64,000 nucleotides of DNA from JABDJL01 sp963664065 (GTDB taxonomy: Bacteria > Pseudomonadota > Gammaproteobacteria > Xanthomonadales > SZUA-36), in contig OY760942.1 in assembly GCA_963664065.1 (NCBI GenBank), positions 1,240,001 through 1,304,000 on the forward strand, in the 5' to 3' direction. The notes under the pieces are model-generated. The model ran no database searches and was not told where the DNA came from. It saw only the letters and a program-made list of their open reading frames with translations. The position numbers and the translations under genes were made by a program. Of this stretch, positions 11,601 through 21,800 are shown piece by piece (positions within the stretch are counted from its first letter, which is position 1; the number at the start of each line of letters is the position of its first letter).

Positions 11601-14600
11601 CGCCAACGCCGCGCCGACGGCCGCCGACAACACGGTGGAGACGGTCCAGGACACGGCGTACACTTTCACGGCGGACGAGTTCGGCTTCGCCGACGCGGAT
11701 GCCGCCGACACGCTGGCGAGCGTGAAGATCGCGACCCTGCCGGCGGTGGGCACGCTGGCGCTCGACGGCACGGCGGTGATGGCGGACGAGGTCATCTCCA
11801 AGGTCGACATCGATGAGGGCGACCTCACCTTCACGCCCGTGGCCGGTGCGACCGGCGACGCCCATGCGAACTTCACCTTCAAGGTGAACGACGGCAGGGA
11901 CGACAGCGCCAACGCCTACACGATGACCATCAACGTGACGGCCGTCTCCTGCGGGATGCCCAGCTTCGGCGACCGGCGCAACCACTGGTCCGGGGCGGTG
12001 ACGGTGGGGACGGTCACCTCCGGCAGTTCCACCTTGGGTCATGGATTCAATTCCGATACATCCCAGGGCGAGCTGGCCGCAACCGGGTTTGTCATCGGCC
12101 GGAACGACTATACGGTCGATGCGGCTTTGGTCTATTCGGGCAGCGCAAATGCCGGCGACCTGGCGTTCAGCCTGACCGGCGACCACGATAACAACCTGAC
12201 GACCGCAGAAAAGGCCGCGCTGCGGCTGCATGTCTGCGATAGTACCGCCATCTACGACTTCAGCACTGCGGCCCTCTCCACCGGTAGCGCTGGCTACACT
12301 TGGGCCGAGAGCCTCGACTGGTCCTCCGAGACCACCCGCACGCTGTACCTGAGCCTGCCGGCGAACAACGACGCGACGGGCGCGCCGGCGATTACCGGCA
12401 TGGCGCGGTCCGGGCAGGACCTGGCCGTCGACCTCACCGGCATCGAAGACGCGGACGGGCTGACCGGCGACCTCAGTACTCAAGCGGACAATGCCAACCC
12501 CGGCGGCGTCGAGTACACCTACCGGTGGCTGCGCGTGGACCCGGACGGCGTCTCCAACGAGGCGCGGATTGCCGGCGCCGACGCCGCCACCTACACCCTG
12601 ACCGACGCCGACCTGGGCAAGAAGGTCAAGGTGCGGGTGAGCTTCACCGACGACCTCGGCAGTTCGGAGATGTTCACCAGCGAGGCGTATCCCTCGTCCA
12701 GCACGGTCACGGGCGCAGGCGCCAACACCGCGCCGACGGCGGACGACAACACGGTGACGACGGGCGAGGACAGGGCGTACACCTTCACGGCGGACGACTT
12801 CGGCTTCGCCGACACGAACACCGGCAACACGCTGGCGAGCGTGAAGATCGTGACCGTGCCGGCGGCGGGCACGCTGGCGCTCGACGGCACGGCGGTCCTG
12901 GCGGACGGCGTCGTCACCACGGCCCAGATCGACGCAGACATGCTCATCTTCAGGCCCGCGCGCGATGCGCACGGCGACCCCTATACGACCTTCACCTTCA
13001 AGGTGAACGACGGCACGGACGACAGCGCCAGCGCCTACACGATGACCATCGACGTGACGGACGCCCCCGCCCCCGTCTGCGGGGTGCCCGACTTCGGCAC
13101 CCGGCGCCAGATCTGGACCGGCACGGCGGAGGTGGACGAGTTCACATTCTCGGGAGAAACTTTTTATGGATACACCGCTGGATACCCCACACTACTAATG
13201 CCCGCGGGTGACCTGGACGACCGGACCTTCACGATCGGCTCGAACGACTATACGGTTAACGGTACCTACGTTCAGTTTACCGGGAGCTTTGCTGGGTCTC
13301 TCTACTTTGAAGTGCCCGCTGGACAGGCACTGACGAACAGGGAATCGGCCGCGCTGCGGCTGCATGTCTGCGATATGCCCTACGACTTTAGCAGTGCCAC
13401 CAATACACTTAACACTTCCACCTGGACCGGAAGCCTCGACTGGTCGGACCCGGTGGTGACCCGCACGCTGTACCTCAGCCTGCCGGCGAACAACGACGCG
13501 ACGGGCGAGCCGGCGATTACCGGCACGGCGCAGGTCGGGCAGGAGCTGGCCGCCGACGCGAGCCCCATCATGGACACCGACGGGGTGCCCTCGAGCCTCA
13601 CCTACCAGTGGGTGCGGGTGGACGCGGACGGCACGTCCAACCCGGTGGACATCACCGACGCGAACGCCGCGACCTACACCCTGACCGACGACGATCTGGG
13701 CAAGACCATCAAGGTGAAGGTGAGCTTCACCGACGAGCTGAGCGGCGTGGAGATGTTCACCAGCGAGGCGTATCCCTCGTCCAGCACGGTCACGGGCGCC
13801 GACACCGCGCCGGTGATCGAACTCTCGCCCTCGGCCGCGGGCGAGGGCGACGCCGTCACCTTCACGGTCACGCTGGCGCCCGCCGCCACCCAGGAAGTGA
13901 CGGTGAACTACGCGACCTCGGTAGCGGCGGGCGACACGGCGGCGCAGACGGACTTCGCGGCGGGCAGCGGGACCCTGACGTTCGCGGTGGGCGACACTCA
14001 GCAGACGTTCGTGGTGTCGACGCTCGATGACAGCATTGACGAGTCCGACGAGACGTTCACGGTGACCCTGGACAACGTGAGCCCGGCCGGTGCGGCGACC
14101 CTGCCGGCGGACCCGACGGCGACGGGGACGATCACCGACGACGACGAAGCGCCGGTGCTGGTGCTGTCGGTGGCCCCGGAGACCATTGCCGAGGCGGGCG
14201 GCGGCACGTCCACCGTCACGGTCGGCACGGGCACGGGCTCCACGTTCGCCACCGCGCAGACCATCGCCCTGACGCTGTCCGGCACGGCCACGGAGACCGA
14301 GGACTACGACATCAGCTCGAAGTCCCTGACCCTGCCGGCGGGCGTGGGCAGCGGGGCATCGTCAGTGACGGCCACGGTGACGGCGGTGGACGACAACTTC
14401 TACGATGGCCGTGACGACGACGAGACCATCGTGATCGCCGGATCCCGCGAGGGCACGGCCTTTGGCGCCCAGCAAACGATCTCCATCCTCGACGATGAGG
14501 ACGCGCCGGAATTCACCCTGATCCTGACACCCGCGTCGATTTCGGAGAATGGCGGGACGAGCATCGTGACGGGGACGCTGGATACCCCGATCGCGGAGGC

Positions 14601-17600
14601 CCTCACGGGGATGCTGGAGACGTTTCTGGACCCGAACGCGGACCCGCCGGTGGTGGTGGACGACTACGTGATCTCCGGCTCGCTGACCTTCGCCGCGCAG
14701 TCCACGCAAAGCACGGGAACCCTGACGGTGACGGCGGTGGACAACCGCGCGGACACCGCCGACAAGCTGCTGGACCTCGAGTGGATCCCCGATCTCGGGT
14801 ATGTGAAGCCCGGAGAGGCCCACCTCATCATTGAGGACGACGATGCCGCGCCAGTGCTGGAGCTGTCGGTGAATCCGGAGACCATCGCCGAGGCAGGCGG
14901 AACGTCCACCGTCACGGTCAGCACGGGCACGGGATCCACCTTCGCCACCGCCCAGACCATCGCGCTGGCGCTGTCCGGCACGGCCACGGAGATGGCCGAC
15001 TACAGCATCACGTCCAAGTCCCTGACCCTGCCGGCGGGCGCGGGCAGCGGGGCATCGTCGGTGACGGCCACGGTGACGGCGATGGACGACGCGCTGTCCG
15101 AGGGCGACGAGACGGTCCTCATCGACGCGGCGCTCGGGACCGGGGGCATGGCCCCGGCCGTGGGCACGAGCCAGACCCTCACCATCATCGACGACGACGT
15201 GGACGAGCCGCCCAGCGCGCCGGCGACGCCCATGGTCTCGGCAGTGTCCGGCAGCACCACCAGCCTGTCGGTCAGCTGGGCCGCCCCGGCCAACGCCGGC
15301 AAGCCCGCCATCGCCAGCTACGACGTGCAGTACCGCGTGGGCAGCTCCGGGGCCTGGAGCGACGGCCCGCAGGACGTTACCGGCACGTCCACGACCATTA
15401 CCAGCCTCGTCGCGAACACGCTCTATGAGGCGCGGGTGCGCGCCACCAACGCCGAGGGCGACTCCGGCTGGTCCGACCCGCCCGGGTCCGGGCGGACCAA
15501 CGCGCCGAGCAACACCGCCCCGGTGTTCAGTTCCTCGAGCGTGTCCCGCGAAATCGCGGAGAACACCGCCGCGGGCGTGGACGTCGGCGCCGCGGTGACG
15601 GCCACCGACGCCGACGCCGGCGACACCCTCGGCTACACGCTGGGGGGCGCCGATGTGGCCTCCTTCGACTTCGTCGAGACCACGGGGCAGATTCGCACCA
15701 AGGCCGGCGTCAGCTACGACCACGAGGCCAAGGCCTCCTACACGGTCACGGTCACGGCCTCCGACAACAGCAACGCCACCGCCGTCGCCGATGTCACCAT
15801 CAGCATCACCGACGTGGACGAGCCCCCCAGCGCGCCGGCGACGCCCATGGTCTCGGCAGTGTCCGGCAGCACCACCAGCCTGTCGGTCAGCTGGGCCGCC
15901 CCGGCCAACGCCGGCAAGCCCGCCATCGCCAGCTACGACGTGCAGTACCGCGTGGGCAGCTCCGGGACCTGGAGCGACGGCCCGGTGGACGTCGCGGGCA
16001 CGTCCACGACCATTGCCAGCCTCGTCGCGGACACGCTCTATGAGGCGCGGGTGCGCGCCTCCAACGCCGAGGGCGACTCCGGCTGGTCCGACCCGCCCGG
16101 GTCCGGGCGGACCAACGCGCCGGGCAACAACGCCCCGGTGTTCAGCCCGGCGATGCCCGAGCGCGAAATCACGGAGAACACCGCCGCGGGCGTGAACGTC
16201 GGCGCCGCGGTGACGGCCACCGACGCCGACGCCGGCGACACCCTCGGCTACACGCTGGGGGGCGCCGATGTGGCCGCCTTCGACTTCGTCGAGACGACGG
16301 GGCAGATTCGCACCAAGGCCGGCGTCAGCTACGACCACGAGGCCAAGTCTTCCTACACGGTCACGGTCACGGCCTCCGACGGCACCGCCACTGCCGACGC
16401 CAGCGTCACGATCAGCGTCACCGACGTGGACGAGCCGCCCAGCGCGCCGGCGACGCCCATGGTCTCGGCAGTGTCCGGCAGCACCACCAGCCTGTCGGTC
16501 TCCTGGGCCGCCCCGGCCAACGCCGGCAAGCCCGCCATCGCCAGCTACGACGTGCAGTACCGCGTGGGCAGCTCCGGGGCCTGGAGCGACGGCCCGCAGG
16601 ACGTTACCGACACGTCCACGACCATTACCAGCCTCGTCGCGGACACGCTCTATGAGGCGCGGGTGCGCGCCTCCAACGCCGAGGGCGACTCCGGCTGGTC
16701 CGACCCGCCCGGGTCCGGTCGGACCAACGCGCCAACCAACAATGCGCCGGTGTTCAGCCCGGCGATGCCCGAGCGCGAAATCACGGAGAACACCGCCGCG
16801 GGCGTGAACGTCGGCGCCGCGGTGACGGCCACCGACGCCGACGCCGGCGACACCCTCGGCTACACGCTGGGGGGCGCCGATGTGGCCGCCTTCGACTTCG
16901 TCGAGACGACGGGGCAGATTCGCACCAAGGCCGGCGTCAGCTACGACCACGAGGCCAAGTCTTCCTACACGGTCACGGTCACGGCCTCCGACGGCACCGC
17001 CACTGCCGACGCCAGCGTCACGATCAGCGTCACCGACGTGGACGAGCCGCCCAGCGCGCCGGCGACGCCCATGGTCTCGGCAGTGTCCGGCAGCACCACC
17101 AGCCTGTCGGTCTCCTGGGCCGCCCCGGCCAACGCCGGCAAGCCCGCCATCGCCAGCTACGACGTGCAGTACCGCGTGGGCAGCTCCGGGACCTGGAGCG
17201 ACGGCCCGGTGGACGTCGCGGGCACGTCCACGACCATTGCCAGCCTCGTCGCGAACACGCTCTATGAGGCGCGGGTGCGCGCCACCAACGCCGAGGGCGA
17301 CTCCGGCTGGTCCGACCCGCCCGGGTCCGGGCGGACCAACGCGCCGACCAACAACGCTCCGGTGTTCAGTTCCTCGAGCGTGTCCCGCGAAATCGCGGAG
17401 AACACCGCCGCGGGCGTGGACGTCGGCGCCGCGGTGACGGCCACCGACGCCGACGCCGGCGACACCCTCGGCTACACGCTGGGGGGCGCCGATGTGGCCG
17501 CCTTCGACTTCGTCGAGACCACGGGGCAGATCCGCACCAAGGCCGGCGTCAGCTACGACCACGAGGCCAAGGCCTCCTACACGGTCACGGTCACGGCCTC

Positions 17601-18663
17601 CGACGGCACCGCCACTGCCGACGCCGATGTCACCATCAGCGTCACCGACGTGGACGAGCCCCCCAGCGCGCCGGCGACGCCCATGGTCTCGGCAGTGTCC
17701 GGCAGCACCACCAGCCTGTCGGTCTCCTGGGCCGCCCCGGCCAACGCCGGCAAGCCCGCCATCGCCAGCTACGACGTGCAGTACCGCGTGGGCAGCTCCG
17801 GGACCTGGAGCGACGGCCCGGTGGACGTCGCGGGCACGTCCACGACCGTTAGCGGCCTCGTCGCGGACACGCTCTATGAGGCGCGGGTGCGCGCCTCCAA
17901 CGCCGAGGGCGACTCCGGCTGGTCCGACCCGCCCGGGTCCGGGCGGACCAACGCGCCGGGCAACAACGCCCCGGTGTTCAGCCCGGCGATGCCCGAGCGC
18001 GAAATCACGGAGAACACCGCCGCGGGCCAGGACGTCGGCGCCGCGGTGACGGCCACCGACGCCGACGCCGGCGACACCCTCGGCTACACGCTGGGGGGCG
18101 CCGATGTGGCCGCCTTCGACTTCGTCGAGACCACGGGGCAGATTCGCACCAAGGCCGGCGTCAGCTACGACCACGAGGCCAAGTCTTCCTACACGGTCAC
18201 GGTCACGGCCTCGGACAACAGCACCGCCACTGCCGACGCCGATGTCACGATCAGCGTCACCGACGTGGACGAGCCGCCCAGCGCGCCGGCGACGCCCATG
18301 GTCTCGGCAGTGTCCGGCAGCACCACCAGCCTGTCGGTCTCCTGGGCCGCCCCGGCCAACGCCGGCAAGCCCGCCATCGCCAGCTACGACGTGCAGTACC
18401 GCGTGGGCAGCTCCGGGGCCTGGAGCGACGGCCCGGTGGACGTCGCGGGCACGTCCACGACCATTAGCAGCCTCGTCGCGGACACGCTCTATGAGGCGCG
18501 GGTGCGCGCCTCCAACGCCGAGGGCGACTCCGGCTGGTCCGACCCGCCCGGGTCCGGGCGGACCAACGCGCCGGGCAACAACGCCCCGGTGTTCAGTTCC
18601 TCGAGCGTGTCCCGCGAAATCACGGAGAACACCGCCGCGGGCGTGACGTCGGCGCCGCGGTGA
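5683..18663 (+). CDS. Giant repeat-rich autotransporter adhesin, N-terminal 4,326 residues (frameshifted)
   Basis: The protein starts with a signal peptide (hydrophobic segment ALVTWLLLIAAAAMS, likely cut after AHA). In order it then has about ten Calx-beta-like domains (to about 9320, five forming a tight repeat), Ig-like modules with paired cysteines and a SwmB-like segment (9330-11090, duplicated), a choice-of-anchor-R-like domain (11100-11590), cadherin/Ig-like modules (11590-13800), four more Calx-beta domains (13800-15195) and alternating fibronectin III and cadherin domains from 15196. The many Asp-rich DDD/TDAD/DVDE motifs suggest calcium-stiffened stalks. Translation stops at 18663 only because one G is missing near 18645. 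The rest of the protein, including the barrel, continues at 18660-22805 in the next frame. The likely role is cell-surface adhesion to cells, host tissue or biofilm. The start has GAGGAAGGG 12-15 bases upstream. Confidence 0.85.
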   Translation: MMIRTAQENQPDIIARIGALVTWLLLIAAAAMSTLEPAHAQGAVPEITIVAGADVEEGEDAIFTLSRTGDTATELTVDVAVSERLSGSGSETRLESPGRVSGNAPNSVTFAQGASSVTLTLPTVDDTLYHRDVLVTARILERATYTSGAASSATVTVSENDALIAQARINAPDVVLEGENLLFDVGVAGNGLGGDVTYRVTLEDGTAQTPSDFLNGLAHDLEFSASLTFTSGQTGDLIENPDGTREFSNSSGTLFFFTINDGVPERDETMVIRVEPVSTTGGLTALGATRTITIRDRKPSVTITAASSLVTEGTDALFTLSRTESTAEALTVNVTISETASKLSGSLPATVTFDAGAGEATLALNTQGDSVVGEHSTVTVTISPDTDDPATYRPGDPDTASVTVLDDDETARGVIVAPTELTVAEGGSGEYWVALRTAPTDTVTIAIASDDSAAATVSPASLTFTTANWDTRQKVTVTGEVDTDTNDETVTLTHDVGGGDYASEGVTAPPVTVTVEDDDETPVPMVWGYLGSGGEEGNDATFRLRRSGATDAELEVNVSVSDTGEFLAEDEERNRTVTFAPGASVAQLSVPTVDDEFGEPDGTITVQIENGDAYAVGNPDTVQSTVFDDDGISSEVLLGVSPEQVGEDDPASDVTVTATLDLGARTEPTNVVIAFGAATDSANRGADYEADTELTLTIAPGQTSAAGTIAVTPIDDAYGEGDETISLTGSTAELDVSGTQLTITDNEIASSEVTLMVSSSAVGEDDTATAVTVTAALDEDPRSEPTSVVVAVGATSDSATEGTDFEAIDDLTITIAAGAASATATFTLTPNDDAYGEGEETISVTGSNADLQVIGTQVTITDDETPSGEVTLETTPGAVGESDAATMITVTATLDEDPRPAPTNIALAVGGSGDTATEGTDYETIGDLAFTIPAGAASATTTFTLTPTADTDNEGEEAISVTGTTPDLTVAGTRVTIADDETATEITLEVSPSSVPENEGERAIELTVRLKGAVRSTATNVSVTIGDASDSASEGVDYGTVADLSVTINAGAPSATATFRLSPTDDTYGEGDEQISVSATASGLTVTGTQLTIADDETASTVVTIDVSPTAVRESDATTTVTVTATLDEDPRAAATEVAVTVGDAADSATEGTDYETVDDFTVTIEAGSTSAAGMFSLTPSDDTEGEGAETISVTASTSGLTTTDAELTLIDEERATGAPAITVPNVFRVPAVLSVDLSPIMDSSGVANIAASASYQWKRVDGPGMADETNIGTDASTYTLTDAEAGKKIKIEVSFEDDRGAAESATSEAFPGTGTIEARATCAAPTLSDDARLIGSGRTLTLGKFDVAGSVYYGYFGGSEGGALDDTTFNIGTNPYGIEGISVTQAGGVTVTLDADLDARDRKSLSVHLCDTTLHFKDASHVNESASYTWSGSGLDWSNHAERTIYLSRDSTSPTVTSASVDGETLVITFSEDLDDSPFLTNSVFTVRRMRTGGMEDTVPLAGVHPDIEGNTVTLTLAYAVAATDTVTVSYQRGPVENEFDLRDEFGNRVLAFGSQAVTNTSINTSATGAPAITVPNVFRVPAVLSADLSAIMDDDGVVRIADNVTRYQWKRFSADATSFEADIGAGATYTLTSADVGKKIKVEVNFDDDTGYQEYAASEAFPGTGAIEARATCAAPTLSGGARLIGAGRILTVGKFDTAGIVLYGFGEAVPGVLNDTTFSIGTNRYRIEGISVTQAGGVTVTLDSALGARDRQSLSVHLCDTTLHFNAATHSAESDTYSWTGSGLDWSNHAERTIYLSRDTSSLARAFISNVGQSASSSTNTVLATAFTTGGNSTGYGLTSVDVNVSSNHTSGVIPRVAIFEDSAGAPGTLFATLINPATVAANAINTFNAPPNTILDPNTVYWLVVSNPGDALGQGFYVKVVSGNTLDGAAAMGWSMGNVVTKADIRSPTWSSYSFRFLFAVRGTVVAGGANAAPTAADNTVETVQDTAYTFTADEFGFADADAADTLASVKIATLPAVGTLALDGTAVMADEVISKVDIDEGDLTFTPVAGATGDAHANFTFKVNDGRDDSANAYTMTINVTAVSCGMPSFGDRRNHWSGAVTVGTVTSGSSTLGHGFNSDTSQGELAATGFVIGRNDYTVDAALVYSGSANAGDLAFSLTGDHDNNLTTAEKAALRLHVCDSTAIYDFSTAALSTGSAGYTWAESLDWSSETTRTLYLSLPANNDATGAPAITGMARSGQDLAVDLTGIEDADGLTGDLSTQADNANPGGVEYTYRWLRVDPDGVSNEARIAGADAATYTLTDADLGKKVKVRVSFTDDLGSSEMFTSEAYPSSSTVTGAGANTAPTADDNTVTTGEDRAYTFTADDFGFADTNTGNTLASVKIVTVPAAGTLALDGTAVLADGVVTTAQIDADMLIFRPARDAHGDPYTTFTFKVNDGTDDSASAYTMTIDVTDAPAPVCGVPDFGTRRQIWTGTAEVDEFTFSGETFYGYTAGYPTLLMPAGDLDDRTFTIGSNDYTVNGTYVQFTGSFAGSLYFEVPAGQALTNRESAALRLHVCDMPYDFSSATNTLNTSTWTGSLDWSDPVVTRTLYLSLPANNDATGEPAITGTAQVGQELAADASPIMDTDGVPSSLTYQWVRVDADGTSNPVDITDANAATYTLTDDDLGKTIKVKVSFTDELSGVEMFTSEAYPSSSTVTGADTAPVIELSPSAAGEGDAVTFTVTLAPAATQEVTVNYATSVAAGDTAAQTDFAAGSGTLTFAVGDTQQTFVVSTLDDSIDESDETFTVTLDNVSPAGAATLPADPTATGTITDDDEAPVLVLSVAPETIAEAGGGTSTVTVGTGTGSTFATAQTIALTLSGTATETEDYDISSKSLTLPAGVGSGASSVTATVTAVDDNFYDGRDDDETIVIAGSREGTAFGAQQTISILDDEDAPEFTLILTPASISENGGTSIVTGTLDTPIAEALTGMLETFLDPNADPPVVVDDYVISGSLTFAAQSTQSTGTLTVTAVDNRADTADKLLDLEWIPDLGYVKPGEAHLIIEDDDAAPVLELSVNPETIAEAGGTSTVTVSTGTGSTFATAQTIALALSGTATEMADYSITSKSLTLPAGAGSGASSVTATVTAMDDALSEGDETVLIDAALGTGGMAPAVGTSQTLTIIDDDVDEPPSAPATPMVSAVSGSTTSLSVSWAAPANAGKPAIASYDVQYRVGSSGAWSDGPQDVTGTSTTITSLVANTLYEARVRATNAEGDSGWSDPPGSGRTNAPSNTAPVFSSSSVSREIAENTAAGVDVGAAVTATDADAGDTLGYTLGGADVASFDFVETTGQIRTKAGVSYDHEAKASYTVTVTASDNSNATAVADVTISITDVDEPPSAPATPMVSAVSGSTTSLSVSWAAPANAGKPAIASYDVQYRVGSSGTWSDGPVDVAGTSTTIASLVADTLYEARVRASNAEGDSGWSDPPGSGRTNAPGNNAPVFSPAMPEREITENTAAGVNVGAAVTATDADAGDTLGYTLGGADVAAFDFVETTGQIRTKAGVSYDHEAKSSYTVTVTASDGTATADASVTISVTDVDEPPSAPATPMVSAVSGSTTSLSVSWAAPANAGKPAIASYDVQYRVGSSGAWSDGPQDVTDTSTTITSLVADTLYEARVRASNAEGDSGWSDPPGSGRTNAPTNNAPVFSPAMPEREITENTAAGVNVGAAVTATDADAGDTLGYTLGGADVAAFDFVETTGQIRTKAGVSYDHEAKSSYTVTVTASDGTATADASVTISVTDVDEPPSAPATPMVSAVSGSTTSLSVSWAAPANAGKPAIASYDVQYRVGSSGTWSDGPVDVAGTSTTIASLVANTLYEARVRATNAEGDSGWSDPPGSGRTNAPTNNAPVFSSSSVSREIAENTAAGVDVGAAVTATDADAGDTLGYTLGGADVAAFDFVETTGQIRTKAGVSYDHEAKASYTVTVTASDGTATADADVTISVTDVDEPPSAPATPMVSAVSGSTTSLSVSWAAPANAGKPAIASYDVQYRVGSSGTWSDGPVDVAGTSTTVSGLVADTLYEARVRASNAEGDSGWSDPPGSGRTNAPGNNAPVFSPAMPEREITENTAAGQDVGAAVTATDADAGDTLGYTLGGADVAAFDFVETTGQIRTKAGVSYDHEAKSSYTVTVTASDNSTATADADVTISVTDVDEPPSAPATPMVSAVSGSTTSLSVSWAAPANAGKPAIASYDVQYRVGSSGAWSDGPVDVAGTSTTISSLVADTLYEARVRASNAEGDSGWSDPPGSGRTNAPGNNAPVFSSSSVSREITENTAAGVTSAPR
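7579..9324 (+). repeat. Five tandem Calx-beta repeats within the adhesin
   Basis: Units of about 348-351 bases begin near 7579, 7927, 8279, 8628 and 8976. Each encodes the pattern SxEVTLxVSPxAVGEDDxAT, then TVTATLDEDPR, SATEGTDYE, TITAGAxSATATFTLTP-DD-YGEGEETISVTG and ends TITDDE. Divergence between units is moderate, so this array is older than the fibronectin/cadherin array downstream. Confidence 0.8.
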
Positions 18664-18875
18664 CGGCCACCGACGCCGACGCCGGCGACACCCTCGGCTA
18701 CACGCTGGGGGGCGCCGATGTGGCCGCCTTCGACTTCGTCGAGACCACGGGGCAGATTCGCACCAAGGCCGGCGTCAGCTACGACCACGAGGCCAAGGCC
18801 TCCTACACGGTCACGGTCACGGCCTCCGACAACAGCAACGCCACCGCCGTCGCCGATGTCACCATCAGCATCACC
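15196..18875 (+). repeat. Six near-identical 612/615-bp fibronectin III-cadherin units
   Basis: The marker GACGTGGACGAGCC recurs at 15196, 15811, 16423, 17035, 17647, 18262 and 18876, giving unit lengths 615, 612, 612, 612, 615 and 614. Each unit encodes one fibronectin III domain (PPSAPATPMVSAV to GRTNAP) and one cadherin-like domain (APVFS to VTISVTDVDE). Long stretches are identical at DNA level, so the array has been homogenised recently and copy number is likely to vary. The 3-base length difference comes from DNS-type against DG-type loops. The 614 value reveals the one-base loss. Confidence 0.9.
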
Positions 18876-21800
18876 GACGTGGACGAGCCCCCCAGCGCGC
18901 CGGCGACGCCCATGGTCTCGGCAGTGTCCGGCAGCACCACCAGCCTGTCGGTCAGCTGGGCCGCCCCGGCCAACGCCGGCAAGCCCGCCATCGCCAGCTA
19001 CGACGTGCAGTACCGCGTGGGCAGCTCCGGGACCTGGAGCGACGGCCCGGTGGACGTCGCGGGCACGTCCACGACCATTGCCAGCCTCGTCGCGGACACG
19101 CTCTATGAGGCGCGGGTGCGCGCCACCAACGCCGAGGGCGACTCCGGCTGGTCCGACCCGCCCGGGTCCGGCCGGACCAACGCGCCGAGCACATCGGCGC
19201 CCGGCGCGCCCGGAAATCTTCGCACCACCCCGGGCGACGGGCGGGTGACGCTGGCCTGGACGGCGCCGGGGAGCGACGGCGGGGCGGCCATCGAGAAGTA
19301 CCGCTACCGGGTGAGCGCCGACGGGGGCTCGAGCTGGGACCCGGACTGGACCGACGTGCCCGACGGACCGGACGCGGGCGGCAGCGCGGCGGACGAGACG
19401 ACCTTCACCGTGTCCGGTCTGAGCAACGGCACGGAGTACGTCTTCCAGCTGCGCGCGGTGAACAGCGTCGGCGAGGGCCGGGCGGCGAGCGCCACGGGCA
19501 CGCCCGTGCGCGCGCCGCTGCCCCCCGGGTCCGGTTTCCTGGTCGGTAACTTCGGGCAGCGCGCGGACGGCGCCGCGCAGATTTACGTCACGCACGATAT
19601 CGTGGGCGTGTTTACGACCGGCGCCCGCGGCGCCGAGTGGCACAACATCGAATTGCGGCTGAATTCGATAACTTCCGACATCGCCCAGCTCCCATCGGCC
19701 ACGCTCTACCGCGCGAGCGTGACCGACACCCGGGTGAGCCGGGGCGCAGAGGTGGCGGCGCTCACCGCCGTGCCGGGGTCGCCGCGACCGACGGACACCG
19801 CGCAGACCGTCGCCTTCACCGCGCCGCCCGGCACGCGCCTGGAGGCGGGCGCCACGTACATGGTGGTGCTGGTGGCGTCATCCGGTTGGGTCGGTGTCGA
19901 GAACACGACCTTCCCGGCCGAAGACGCCGGCGGGGCGCCCGGCTGGGCCATCGACGGTATCGGCGCCGGCAACTCCTCGCCCTATTCCTACCAGACAACC
20001 GCCTCGCTGCTGATGCGCGTCAACGGCACGGCGGCCGGCGCGCCCGTGGCCACCGCGCCCGACGCCCCGGCGAGCGTGGGCGCGGCGGCGGGCGATGCGC
20101 GCGTGAACCTGATCTGGACACCGCCGCGGAGCGACGGCGGGGCGGGCATCGAGAAATACCAGTACCGCTACTCGGCCGGTTCCAGGGTTGACCCGGATAC
20201 GGCCTGGACCGACGTGCCCGACGGTTCGGATACCGGCACGAGCCGGGCCGACGAGCGCTCGGTCAGCGTCACGGAGCTTGACAACGGCAGGCAATACGCC
20301 TTCGAGCTGCGCGCGGTCAACGGCGTGCGTGCCGGTGCGGCGGCCACCGCCACGGCCACGCCCGCGGCGGCGCGCCGGACCGGTTTCCCGGTCAGCAATT
20401 TCGGGCAGCCCGTGGACGGTTCTTCGCAGATTTCGGTCACGCAGGATATCGTGGGCGCCTTCACGGCCGGGGCGCTGGGCGCCACGCTCGACAGCATCGA
20501 ATTCCGGCTGTATTCGAGAACTCCCGACATCGCGCAGGTTCCCTCGGCAACGCTCTACCGCGGGAGCGTGACGGACACCCGGGCGACCCTGGGCACACGG
20601 GTGGCGACGCTCACCGCCGCGCCGGGGTCGCCGAGACCGGCGGCCAGCGCGCAGACGATTGTCTTCACCGCGCCGGGCGGCACCCGCCTGGAGGCGGGCG
20701 CGACGTACCTGGTGGTGCTGGCGGGATCCGGTTTCGTCCGTGTCGAGCACACCAATTCCTCCGCCCAGGACGCCGGCGGCGCGTCCGGCTGGACCATCGA
20801 CGGCGTCGGCGCGGGCAACTCCTCCCCCTATTCGTACGGGACGAGCGGTTCCCTGCTGATGAGCGTCAACGGCACGACCGCCAGGGCGCAGCGGGCGGTG
20901 CGCGTGGGCGACGCGCGCGTTCGCGAGGGCCCGCAGGCGGTGCTGGTGTTCACCGTGACGCTCGATCGCGCGCGGGACCGCGACGTGACGGTGGACTACG
21001 CCACTTCCGACGCCACGGCGAGGGCGGGCGAGGACTACACCGCCGTGTCCGGCACCCTGGTCTTTACGGCGGGGGAAAGGTCCGGGACCGTGTCGGTGAC
21101 GGTGCTCGACGACGCCCATGACGAGGGCGCCGAGACGCTGACGCTGAGGCTCTTCAACGCCCGCGGGGCGGTGATCGAGGACGGCGTGGCCGAGGGGACG
21201 ATCCTCAACAGCGACCTCATGCCCGATGCCTGGCTGTCGCGGTTCGGGCGCGCGGCCTCCGATCAGGTGGCGCAGGCGATCGGACGGCGGCTGGAGGGCG
21301 GGGCGCGCGAATCGCACGTGACCGTCCTGGGTTGGCGGGTGGACGCGCCGTTCGATTCGCGGCGCGCCGGGGGCGTCAGCGGCGAGGAACCGGGGCACGA
21401 GGCCGCGCTCGAGTCGCCGCGTTTCGGGCGCGACGGCGCCGAACTCCGGGCGGGCGGAACCCCCGGGGCGCCGGGCGGGTTCATGGCGCAAGGTGCGCCG
21501 GGCGTAGTACCCGTCGCGGTACACGCACCGGCCGCCGGACACGCACCGGGCGCGAGGGGTCGGGGCGGTCCCTGGGCCGATATGCTGCAGGGGCTGCTGA
21601 TGAAGGTTGGCGCGGGCGGGGACGTTCGCGCGCCCGGGCTGCGGGACATGGTCATGGGCAGTTCCTTTTATTACGGCTACTCCCCGGACGCCAGCCTGCT
21701 GCGCGGCATGAACCGGTTGACGGCCTGGGGCGAGAGCGCCTCGACCCGCTTCAGCGGCGCCGAGGGCAAGCTGTCCCTCGATGGCGAGGTCAATACCGCC

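Noticed and set aside
14362..18174. 1,270-residue open frame on the minus strand
   Set aside because: It is antisense to the near-identical fibronectin/cadherin repeats; its repeated GHRRAEHR/VVVADAGLGA composition is what a GC-rich repeat gives in another frame.
15196..18875. Regular direct repeats that might be taken for a CRISPR-like array
   Set aside because: Units are 612-615 bp, in frame and encode protein domains; there are no spacers or cas genes.
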